From positions 1 to 5,468 of the forward strand of contig JASLDA010000484.1 in assembly GCA_030151745.1 (NCBI GenBank): a stretch of 5,468 nucleotides of DNA, read 5' to 3'. Positions 1 through 5,468 of the stretch are shown in pieces. Numbering within the stretch: position 1 is the stretch's first letter; each line of letters opens with the position of its first letter. The position numbers were made by a program, and so were the translations under genes. The stretch is from Chitinophagaceae bacterium (lineage in GTDB: Bacteria; Bacteroidota; Bacteroidia; Chitinophagales; Chitinophagaceae). The notes beneath the pieces are model-generated. The model did not search any database, was not told the origin of the DNA, and worked only from the letters and a program-made list of their open reading frames with translations.

Positions 1-828
1 CAGCCGCTGCAGCTCCTCCACCTGCGCGGCGGAATAAAGCCCGTCATCCCGGCCGTAGAGCCCGTAGACAGGCGTATGCCCGGCGATCGTCCGCAGTGCC
101 GGGCGCAGGTCGATCGTCGTGTAGCGCTCGTTTTCCCAGTAGCCTTTGGGCGAACGGAAGTCCATCTGCGAGGCCTGCCTGAACAAGACGGAATCGGAGC
201 GGAAGCGCTCGTAGATCGCCCGGGCTTCCGCGCTTCTGTTCTTCGGCGTATAGAATCCGTTCTGCATGGCGTGCCCGAAGCAATAGGTGCTGTACATCAG
301 GCTGCCGGTGTCCATCCTTTCAACGATCGCCAGCGCGTTCAGCTTGCCGCTGTCGTTTTTAGATCGATAGATATCCCTGCATCTGGAAATGATCTGGCGG
401 AAACTCTCCTGCAAGTCGATGGGAGCGCTGACGAGCACCAGTGCCCGGACCCGCTCCGGATGCGCTTCCGCGAACCTGGCGCCGACGATGCCCCCGAAGC
501 TATGCGCCAGGAGCGTGGCCTTTTTCAGCGAGAAACGGCGGTAGATCAGGTCGAGATCTGCATTGCTGGCTGCGAAGTTGAACCTGGCGGCGGTATCCTT
601 GCTGCGCCCTTCGCCGCGCCGGTCGTAGACGATGACGAAGAAGCCGCTGTCCGCCAGGCGCTGGGGCGTCGTGGCCTCGAATGCCGCGCTGTTGTAGCCG
701 GGGCCTCCGTGCAGGAAGATAAGCGGAGCGGAGCCCGGATTGCCGAAGGTCCGCACATAAAGCTCCTGGCCGCGGGCGGCGAACGTGCTTGCAAGCAAGA
801 GGAGCAGGGGAGCGATGAGCTGACGCAT
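1..828 (-). CDS. Exported alpha/beta hydrolase, prolyl iminopeptidase-like (S33 type), 3' end missing
   Basis: The frame from ATG 828 is open to base 1 (276 codons, no stop), so the C-terminus lies outside the window. The start is chosen because a signal peptide follows at once: a short basic Met-Arg start, a Leu-rich core (residues 5-12) and a likely cleavage near residues 18-20 before Gln-Glu. The mature part has the α/β-hydrolase landmarks in order: the oxyanion-loop motif HGGPG (40-44), YDRRGEGRS (68-76), the nucleophile elbow AHSFGG with Ser110, and GRDDG (259-263) holding the likely catalytic Asp (261 or 262). Residues about 138-245 form a probable lid. The catalytic His would lie past the edge. 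HGGPG is typical of prolyl iminopeptidases and related peptidases or esterases, so substrate is uncertain. It is probably periplasmic or secreted. It follows LOG by 64 nt on the same strand and may be cotranscribed. Fold call is firm; peptidase activity is inference. Confidence 0.9.
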   Translation of the reverse strand, partial: MRQLIAPLLLLLASTFAARGQELYVRTFGNPGSAPLIFLHGGPGYNSAAFEATTPQRLADSGFFVIVYDRRGEGRSKDTAARFNFAASNADLDLIYRRFSLKKATLLAHSFGGIVGARFAEAHPERVRALVLVSAPIDLQESFRQIISRCRDIYRSKNDSGKLNALAIVERMDTGSLMYSTYCFGHAMQNGFYTPKNRSAEARAIYERFRSDSVLFRQASQMDFRSPKGYWENERYTTIDLRPALRTIAGHTPVYGLYGRDDGLYSAAQVEELQRL

Positions 829-892
829 TTCAATGGGATATTTAAGTCGGCGATTGCGAATATCGTTGTTGCCGGCGGAATATCGCCATGCT

Positions 893-1474
893 TCAGAGCT
901 CGTCGCTGTGTATCCATTTAGGCAGCTCCGGGGCGGTATAGCTGCGCATCCGCCCCAGCAGCCCTTCGATCCCGGCTGCCGCCAGGATCATCTGCAGGTT
1001 GGAGGCCTGGAGGAAGCCTTTGTCCACCATGACCTGCATCATCGTCAGCAGCGGATCGTAGAAGCCTTCCGTGTTCAGCAGGCCTATAGGCTTGCGGTGC
1101 AGGCCCAGCTGCGCCCAGGTGAGCATCTCGAAGAACTCTTCCAGAGTCCCGAAGCCGCCGGGCAGGGCAACTACGCCGTCGGAGAGCTCGTTCATCTTCG
1201 TTTTCCGCTCGTGCATGCTGTTCACCAGGATCAGCCGGGTCAGCCCTTCGTGCGCGATTTCCTTAGTTCGCAGGAAATGCGGGATTACGCCGGTCACCTC
1301 TCCGCCCGCCGCAAGCGCGCCGTCGGCGACGGCGCCCATCAGTCCGACGCGTGCACCGCCGTAGACCAGCCCGATGCCTTGCCCGGCGAGATATTCGCCA
1401 AGCCGGAACGCCTGCCGCATGTAATTATCCTCAAACCCGGGGCTGGAGCCGCAGAATACGGTAATGCGTTTCAT
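893..1474 (-). CDS. LOG family protein (cytokinin riboside 5'-monophosphate phosphoribohydrolase type)
   Basis: This is a complete 193-residue Rossmann-fold protein, the normal length for the family. LOG enzymes cleave nucleoside 5'-monophosphates at the N-glycosidic bond, giving free base and ribose 5-phosphate; in plants and some bacteria this activates cytokinins, and AMP is often also a substrate. Visible motifs are the N-terminal nucleotide-binding stretch ITVFCGSSPG (4-13), VYGGARVGLMG (37-47), MHERKTKM (87-94) with the expected catalytic Arg90, and the signature PGGFGTLEE (105-113), whose Glu113 is the expected catalytic acid. WAQLGLHRKPIGLLN (120-134) is also typical. The frame extends upstream to an ATG at 1513, but those 13 extra residues are unlike the family, so ATG 1474 is chosen. 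There is no signal peptide, so it is cytoplasmic. In a non-plant-associated bacterium nucleotide salvage is at least as likely as hormone production. Family call is firm; substrate is not. Confidence 0.95.
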   Translation of the reverse strand: MKRITVFCGSSPGFEDNYMRQAFRLGEYLAGQGIGLVYGGARVGLMGAVADGALAAGGEVTGVIPHFLRTKEIAHEGLTRLILVNSMHERKTKMNELSDGVVALPGGFGTLEEFFEMLTWAQLGLHRKPIGLLNTEGFYDPLLTMMQVMVDKGFLQASNLQMILAAAGIEGLLGRMRSYTAPELPKWIHSDEL

Positions 1475-1575
1475 TGTCTGGAGCAGGAGCCTGATGCGGG
1501 CGCCCGCCGGCAAAGTAAGGATGTTGAAGGCAGGAAGCGCGCCGGTTGATGTAATTATAACGCGACGGACGGTAA

Positions 1576-1602
1576 GGGCCCGCGATTCCTGCTGCGGGAC
1601 CC
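1576..1602. other. GC-rich hairpin between the OmpA terminator and LOG
   Basis: GGGCCCGC (1576-1583) pairs with GCGGG-a-CCC (1594-1602), giving 8 bp with one bulged A (1599) and a 10-nt loop. On the minus strand no T-tract follows it, so it is not a second standard terminator by itself. It could back up the terminator or form part of the LOG leader. The rest of 1475-1575 holds an AT-rich patch (TATAAT on the minus strand at 1559-1554) that may belong to the LOG promoter, without a convincing partner element. Confidence 0.5.
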
Positions 1603-1641
1603 AAAAAGCAAAGGCCGGCGCCCCGTCGGGACCCCGGCCTT
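1603..1641 (-). terminator. Intrinsic terminator of the OmpA-family gene
   Basis: Read on the minus strand, 8 bp arms pair perfectly (AAGGCCGG at 1641-1634 with CCGGCCTT at 1618-1611). The loop contains a small CCC-GAC-GGG sub-stem (1630-1622). The stem is followed by a U-rich tail, TTTGCTTTTT (1612-1603). It lies about 33 nt past the OmpA-family stop and points the right way. The plus strand has neither a gene nor a T-tract at this place. Confidence 0.82.
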
Positions 1642-1668
1642 ATTGCCTATTGCCTATTGCAAATTGCC
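1641..1668. repeat. Tandem heptanucleotide repeat TATTGCC
   Basis: Plus-strand copies are 1641-1647, 1648-1654, 1655-1661 (last base A instead of C) and a variant AATTGCC at 1662-1668. The block fills the gap between the OmpA-family stop (1674-1676) and the terminator stem. GCAAATTGC (1659-1667) is also an inverted repeat. No function is evident. Confidence 0.75.
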
Positions 1669-1673
1669 GATTG

Positions 1674-3479
1674 TTACAAGGGCAGCAGCAGCTTGAACTC
1701 GATCCGGCGGTTCTTCGCGCGGTTTTCCTCGTTGGTGTTCGGGCGAGCCGGGTTCTCGGTGCCGTAGCCGCTGATGATGATGCGCTTGTCGGATACGCCC
1801 TTGCTGATCAGGTAGGTCCGGGCCGCGCGGCTGCGCTCGTAGCTCAGGATGAGATTGTTTTGGTAAGTGCCGATATCGTCGGTATAGCCGGTGATATGGA
1901 TTACGATCTTCGGGTTCGTTTCCAGGATTTTCGCGGCATAGTCCAGGATGGCGGCGGCCGAGTCCTTGATGACGCTCTTGCCCAGGTCGAAGAACACGGC
2001 GTCGGTCTCGAGTACGATATGCGGTGCCATGAGCGTGCCGTTCTCTCCGATCAGCGTAGTATCTACCGGGGCGTCGCGGGTGACGACGGATACCGGGCAG
2101 CCGTTGCGCAGCTCGCCGTATTCGTCGGGGCACTTGTCCACCTTGTCGGCAACGCCGTCCTCGTCGCGGTCGGGGCAGCCGTTGGTGTATTCGGGGCCCT
2201 TCTCGAACTTACAGGCGTCCTGGTCGTCGACGATGCCGTCGCCGTCCGTATCCGGGCAGCCGTTGAAGCGGACCTCCCCGTATTCGAGCTTGCACTTGTC
2301 GATCGCATCCGGCACCTTGTCGCCGTCGACATCCCGCTTTTCCCCGAAGAATATGCGGAAGCCGGCGCTCAGCCCGTAGGAGGTGTAATCGGCCTTGCGC
2401 ATGCCGCTGGTCATAGCGTTATAGTCGGAATAATAGTTGCGGTTTTCCTGGATAACGCGTTCCGCCGGGCGGTAGCCTTCCTGGCCGGTGTTCGTGAACG
2501 TCTGGTACATGAAATAGCCGTTCAGCTGGAAGGTTACGTTGTATGCGAGGGCATAGCTCAGACCGAGGGATACGACCGCGCCGTAGCTGATGTTGTTGAA
2601 GTTCGCCGAAGGCGTGCGCCGGCTTTCCGCGATGTCCTTATACAGGCCGACGTTGAAGATCCCGCCCTGATCGCGCAGGGAGTCGAAATAGGAGCGGGCA
2701 TCGCGCTGGTCGTGGGTTGCGCGGTAATTAGCCTCCGTGAGGATCAGGCTGGAATTCGGATCCGGCACTGTGCCCCCGTCGAAGCCGGAGATGAACGACT
2801 TCTTATCCGGCGACAGCTTGTACACCGATTCGTAGCTGAAGGAGCCGGAGGTGTTTTGCGTGCTGGTCCGGTTGTAAAAGCCGAATACCGCGCCTACCGA
2901 GCCGGTGATTCCGAAGTTGGAGGGCCTGGACGGGCTCCCGAACTGGTGCTTGAACTGGAGCGTCAGCGGCACGTTGATATTGGTGATCCGGACATCTTCC
3001 CGGATCGGGCCGTTGGTATGGATGATCTGCCGGTAGATGGTATCCCGGTTGAAGGTCTCGCGGTAGTCGGCGTACATCGTATCCATGACGTAGGAGCCTG
3101 TGTGACGGAGGAATTGCCCGCCCAGGCTGATGCCGATGGTGCGGCGCCGGTTGAAGAAATAGACCAGAGAGAGATCTCCGCCGCTGGTGCGGCCGTCGAT
3201 GAAGCGGGGCTGCACGTAGCGGGATGTCGACAGGCTGCCGGTATAGGCGGCGGCCAGGTCCACCATTTCGATGTTCTGCTCGATGACACCGGCGCGGTAG
3301 TTCAGGTCGAAAGCCCAGCGCGGCAGTACCGCATCGTTGCTTTTCAGCTTGTGAACGACAGGTCCGGTGTTCAGGATTCCGGCATCGGCCACCGGGCTCT
3401 TCGCCGAATCCGTGCCCGTCTGGGCCAGGACGCTGATCCCCTGCGTAAGCAACAGGGCGAGCGTGAGCGTGTGTTTCAT
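1674..3479 (-). CDS. Outer-membrane protein: beta-barrel, TSP3 repeats and C-terminal OmpA peptidoglycan-binding domain
   Basis: Complete, 601 residues. Residues 1-20 are a Sec signal peptide (MKHTLTLALLLTQGISVLAQ). Residues about 55-379 alternate aromatic and polar residues in many short β-strands, ending at FRIFFGEK, as in Bacteroidota outer-membrane barrels; I cannot assign a narrower barrel family. Residues 383-462 are three Asp-rich TSP3-type repeats. Residues about 493-599 are an OmpA-like domain: VFFDLGKS near its start, GYTDDIG (531-537), LSYERSRA (545-552) with Arg549 in the conserved LSxxR position, and NRRIEF (590-595). The Asp pair and Arg match positions that bind diaminopimelate in the OmpA family. 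The predicted role is an integral outer-membrane protein tied to the cell wall, structural or a receptor/porin. It starts 24 nt after the stop of the upstream secreted repeat protein with no terminator between, so cotranscription is likely. A terminator follows at 1603-1641. Confidence 0.93.
   Translation of the reverse strand: MKHTLTLALLLTQGISVLAQTGTDSAKSPVADAGILNTGPVVHKLKSNDAVLPRWAFDLNYRAGVIEQNIEMVDLAAAYTGSLSTSRYVQPRFIDGRTSGGDLSLVYFFNRRRTIGISLGGQFLRHTGSYVMDTMYADYRETFNRDTIYRQIIHTNGPIREDVRITNINVPLTLQFKHQFGSPSRPSNFGITGSVGAVFGFYNRTSTQNTSGSFSYESVYKLSPDKKSFISGFDGGTVPDPNSSLILTEANYRATHDQRDARSYFDSLRDQGGIFNVGLYKDIAESRRTPSANFNNISYGAVVSLGLSYALAYNVTFQLNGYFMYQTFTNTGQEGYRPAERVIQENRNYYSDYNAMTSGMRKADYTSYGLSAGFRIFFGEKRDVDGDKVPDAIDKCKLEYGEVRFNGCPDTDGDGIVDDQDACKFEKGPEYTNGCPDRDEDGVADKVDKCPDEYGELRNGCPVSVVTRDAPVDTTLIGENGTLMAPHIVLETDAVFFDLGKSVIKDSAAAILDYAAKILETNPKIVIHITGYTDDIGTYQNNLILSYERSRAARTYLISKGVSDKRIIISGYGTENPARPNTNEENRAKNRRIEFKLLLPL
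1683..2003 (-). other. OmpA-like peptidoglycan-binding domain (within CDS 1674-3479)
   Basis: This encodes residues about 493-599. The TDDIG loop (Asp534, Asp535) and Arg549 in LSYER occupy the positions that hold the diaminopimelate carboxyl and amino groups in characterised OmpA domains, and the NRR motif near the end is conserved. No key residue looks lost, so the domain should bind peptidoglycan non-covalently. Confidence 0.9.
2094..2333 (-). repeat. Three TSP3-type calcium-binding repeats inside the OmpA-family protein
   Basis: These encode residues 383-462 as units of 27, 27 and 26 residues: 383-409, 410-436 and 437-462. Each starts with a D-x-D-x-D-G-like loop (DVDGD, DTDGDG, DRDEDG), has a central Cys (396, 423, 450) and ends in GCP (Cys408, 435, 461). 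This is the thrombospondin type 3 pattern, where Asp side chains bind Ca2+ and the two Cys can pair. In OmpA-like proteins this block links barrel and cell-wall domain, probably as a calcium-stiffened spacer across the periplasm. Calcium binding is inferred from the motif. Confidence 0.88.
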
Positions 3480-3503
3480 AGTTATGCGTGAAAGGGTGAG
3501 GTA

Positions 3504-3740
3504 TTATTGTTTGATGAAACGGGCGCTGCCTATCCTGGCTCCTTCCTGGCTGCAGATCACCGTGTAATATCCAGGCACGAAGCTGCTCACATCCACGCGG
3601 CTCTTCACGCCGACGGCTTCCTGGTTGTGCAGGCGCCGACCGGCCACATCATACACTTCGATCATGTAGGGTTTAGAACCGGCCTCGCCAAACTCGATCC
3701 TGATCTCGTCCTTCGCCGGATTCGGGTAGACTTTGATCTC
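3504..3740 (-). other. T9SS type A C-terminal sorting domain (within CDS 3504-5468)
   Basis: Residues about 577-654 have the standard layout: IKVYPNPAKDEIRIEF (578-593), a middle strand IEVYDVAGRRL (603-613), SRVDVSSFVPGYYTVIC (623-639) and a terminal strand ending in ARFIKQ. The YPNPAKD start, the GYYTV strand and the basic end are hallmarks of type A sorting domains recognised by the T9SS. It indicates export across the outer membrane, with removal of the domain by the PorU-type sortase. Confidence 0.93.
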
Positions 3741-5468
3741 GGCGGAGCTGTTCTTGATCACGACGGGTGCGGACAGGGAAGGTTCGTTGAAGTAAGACTT
3801 GCGGACGCAGCCGTCGCTGAAGGTCGCCATTACCCAATAGTAGTTGGCTGCCGCGTCGAAGCCCGAGCCGGCTCCGATGTACAGGTTCTGGTACGTAGCC
3901 CCGTCTATGATCACGGAATCCAGGTTCACGCGGCGGTCGAAGCCCCACTGGTATTTTGCGACGTTAGTGCCCTGGCAGACCAGATTGTTCTGGAACAGGA
4001 CCACGTTCGGATTGCTCGAGCCGGTGCCTGCGGATACATTGAAGTTCCGGATCGACTCGCGGCTGGTGCAGGTAAAGCCGATGACGCGGCTGACGACGGA
4101 GGCCGTTGCGGTGCCTTGGGTGTTGAAGGTTGCCAGCGCAAAGCGCGTGGAGTCCGCCAGCTGGGTAATGCTCTGGTTGCTGCTCCAGGTGAAGCGCTCC
4201 GACGCGGCCGGCTGACGGCGCGCGCCCAGGTTGATGCCGATCGTATTGCGGCAGAGATTCGGCTGCGGCGCGATGCTGATGCCGGGGCTGTCCGGAGTGG
4301 GATTCAGGGTCACGCCCAGGCGCTGGTTGTTGAATTTGCAGCCGGCCGCGCTGGTCAGGTTGATCAGGTAGTCGACACGATGCACGTTCAGGTCGTAGCC
4401 GCTGGACAGGCTATCCTGGATCTGCTGGGAGACATTCAGGGGGGTCGTGATGAATGCCGGGGCTACGACGGGCGTCGTAGCAGTGCGGCTATAGGTATAG
4501 CTGCTGGAGCTGCCGGTGGACGACTGCACGACATAATTGAGCGTCGCGTCGGAGCAAATGCTGCGCGAAGTATCGCTTAGCATCTTCGGCAGCGGGTTCA
4601 CGGTTACGACCACGGTCCCCGGATCGCCCTGGCAGGAGGCCGGGCTCGGGGAGATGGGAACCACGCTGTAGGTTACCGTGCCCGGCGTGGTAAACGTGGG
4701 ATTGGTCAGCGATTGGCCTATCAGGGTGCCGCTGCCGGCGCCGGCGCCGGTAATGCCGCCCGTAGTGGAAAGAACGGTCCAGGTAAAGGTGCTGCCGGTG
4801 CCCGTGCTGGCAGTGAGCTGAACATTGGCATTGTCCTGGCTGCAGATATTCTCCGTGACATTGTTGAACACCGGCTTGGGGTTCACGGTTACTGTAAACT
4901 GTACCGGCGTTGCGGCGCAGCCGAGGAACGAGGTGTCGAACACCGTATAGGTGATCGGGTTCGGCGTCGTGCTGCCGCTCAGGTTCACCACGCTGTCGCG
5001 GATAGTGCCTCCGAAAGGTGCGTCGAAGACCGAGGTGCCGCTCGGATCGATGCGGCTCCAGTAGAAGCTGGTCGTGCCGATTCCCGGAGTATCCAGCAGC
5101 GTAATGCTCAGCGGCTTTTCGGAGCAGACCGAGAAGTTCATGTTGGGACGCGGGAAGGTGATGACGGGGTTCGGGTTGACGGTAACGTTGATATTGCTGT
5201 TGGCGCCCGTACAGCCGTTCGCCGTAGCGTTCGCGGTATAGGTCACTATCCCGGTATTGATGCCGGTGTCGCGCAGGACCTGGGAGATGGTATTGCAGAG
5301 GTTGCAGCTGGTGCCGTTATTGGTATTTCCGTTTACGGTCACTGCATAGTTCGGCAAGGTGCTCCAGTTGAAGGTCGAGTTCGTGTCGCTTGCGCTGAGC
5401 ACGATATTCGTATTCCTGCCGCTGCAGATCGAGAACGAGGAAGCCGTGGTGATAACGGGCCTGTGACG
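3504..5468 (-). CDS. Large secreted repeat protein with T9SS type A sorting domain, N-terminal part missing
   Basis: The frame is open through the right edge; the visible part is 654 residues (residue 1 is the codon starting at 5468), ending at TAA 3504-3506. A GTG at 5402 is not a credible start, because in-frame repeat sequence continues upstream of it. The protein is Ser/Thr/Asn-rich and built of about five 90-98-residue Ig/PKD-like β-sandwich repeats joined by Asn-Pro-x-Pro linkers. A Cys-paired module (about 482-571) follows, then a type A sorting domain (about 577-654). Such proteins are exported by Sec, cross the outer membrane by the type IX secretion system and lose the sorting domain while being anchored or released. 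An adhesin or matrix-type role is likely; no catalytic domain is visible here, but the missing N-terminus could hold one. The OmpA-family gene starts 24 nt downstream. Confidence 0.92.
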   Translation of the reverse strand, partial: RHRPVITTASSFSICSGRNTNIVLSASDTNSTFNWSTLPNYAVTVNGNTNNGTSCNLCNTISQVLRDTGINTGIVTYTANATANGCTGANSNINVTVNPNPVITFPRPNMNFSVCSEKPLSITLLDTPGIGTTSFYWSRIDPSGTSVFDAPFGGTIRDSVVNLSGSTTPNPITYTVFDTSFLGCAATPVQFTVTVNPKPVFNNVTENICSQDNANVQLTASTGTGSTFTWTVLSTTGGITGAGAGSGTLIGQSLTNPTFTTPGTVTYSVVPISPSPASCQGDPGTVVVTVNPLPKMLSDTSRSICSDATLNYVVQSSTGSSSSYTYSRTATTPVVAPAFITTPLNVSQQIQDSLSSGYDLNVHRVDYLINLTSAAGCKFNNQRLGVTLNPTPDSPGISIAPQPNLCRNTIGINLGARRQPAASERFTWSSNQSITQLADSTRFALATFNTQGTATASVVSRVIGFTCTSRESIRNFNVSAGTGSSNPNVVLFQNNLVCQGTNVAKYQWGFDRRVNLDSVIIDGATYQNLYIGAGSGFDAAANYYWVMATFSDGCVRKSYFNEPSLSAPVVIKNSSAEIKVYPNPAKDEIRIEFGEAGSKPYMIEVYDVAGRRLHNQEAVGVKSRVDVSSFVPGYYTVICSQEGARIGSARFIKQ
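3756..4025 (-). other. Cys-paired module preceding the sorting domain (within CDS 3504-5468)
   Basis: Residues about 482-571 do not follow the Asn-Pro-x-Pro repeat pattern. They contain LVCQGTNVAKYQWGFD (496-511), a central stretch ending in YQNLYIGAG, and YYWVMATFSDGCV (543-555), with Cys498 and Cys554 able to pair. To my eye this resembles modules found just before sorting domains in other Bacteroidota surface proteins, but I cannot name a family. Confidence 0.5.
4032..5468 (-). repeat. Tandem Ig/PKD-like repeats of the T9SS cargo protein
   Basis: Units are bounded by Asn-Pro-x-Pro linkers at residues 98-101 (NPNP), 196-199 (NPKP), 291-294 (NPLP) and 389-392 (NPTP), giving periods of 98, 95 and 98 residues. 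Approximate DNA spans are 5468-5178 (first visible unit), 5177-4884, 4883-4599, 4598-4305 and 4304-4032 (last unit, shorter and diverged). Each has an early Cys, usually in a Cys-Ser context (15, 115, 209, 305, 406), and a later Cys (86, 184, 279, 377, 467). The first three end in a valine-rich strand (VTVNP or similar). Units are related in pattern but not near-identical in sequence, so they are old duplications. Confidence 0.8.

Noticed and set aside
76..921. Plus-strand open frame of 281 codons opposite the hydrolase
   Set aside because: The minus frame carries a full set of α/β-hydrolase motifs and a signal peptide. The plus frame shows no motif and runs across the LOG-hydrolase gap.
1511..1518. 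Minus-strand TTACTTTG as a Bacteroidota -7 element (TAnnTTTG) for LOG
   Set aside because: It matches the consensus with one mismatch, but no TTG lies at the expected -33 distance, so I do not call a promoter.
1554..1559. Minus-strand TATAAT as a promoter -10 element for LOG
   Set aside because: No -35-like or -33 element is at a suitable distance, and this hexamer is not the main Bacteroidota consensus. It is kept only as a note on the AT-rich patch.
1464..3491. A 675-codon open frame on the plus strand opposite the OmpA-family gene
   Set aside because: The opposite strand encodes a protein with a signal peptide and recognisable TSP3 and OmpA domains. The plus frame is rich in Val, Ala, Arg and Asp with no recognisable domain, as expected from the antisense of GC-rich coding DNA.
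3507..4580. Plus-strand open frame of 357 codons opposite the T9SS cargo gene
   Set aside because: It has the same Val/Ala/Arg/Asp-rich antisense composition and no domain, while the minus strand has a clear sorting domain and repeats.
4734..4750. GCCGGC triple repeat
   Set aside because: It lies in frame and encodes a short Gly-Ala linker (GAGAG) within a repeat unit; it is explained by coding sequence and needs no other function.

Overview
The window looks like chromosomal DNA of a GC-rich member of the Bacteroidota, possibly the Chitinophagaceae or a related group. Three things point there: a cargo protein with a type IX secretion system (T9SS) type A C-terminal sorting domain, an outer-membrane protein combining a β-barrel, TSP3 repeats and an OmpA domain, and no convincing Shine-Dalgarno sequences at the gene starts. 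The lineage is inferred from gene content only. No mobile element, CRISPR array, tRNA or rRNA is visible.

All four genes are on the minus strand, so transcription runs from right to left. 5468-3504: C-terminal 654 residues of a large secreted repeat protein, open at the right edge, with about five Cys-paired Ig/PKD-like repeats, a pre-sorting module and a T9SS type A sorting domain. 3479-1674: a 601-residue OmpA-family protein beginning 24 nt after the stop of the repeat protein, probably in the same transcript. 1673-1475: an intergenic region with a heptanucleotide repeat, a strong intrinsic terminator and a second hairpin. 1474-893: a LOG-family nucleoside-monophosphate phosphoribohydrolase (193 aa). 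828-1: an exported α/β-hydrolase of the prolyl-iminopeptidase type, cut by the left edge before its catalytic His.

The window appears to hold two transcription units. The first is a cell-surface pair: an adhesin-like T9SS cargo and an outer-membrane protein predicted to bind peptidoglycan, ending at the terminator near 1603-1641. The second is LOG followed, after a 64-nt gap, by the hydrolase. I see no link between the two units beyond shared orientation. I found no convincing new biological system. The most interesting points are the repeat-protein/OmpA pair, the regular Cys-paired repeats with an extra CxxC, and the short intergenic repeats.
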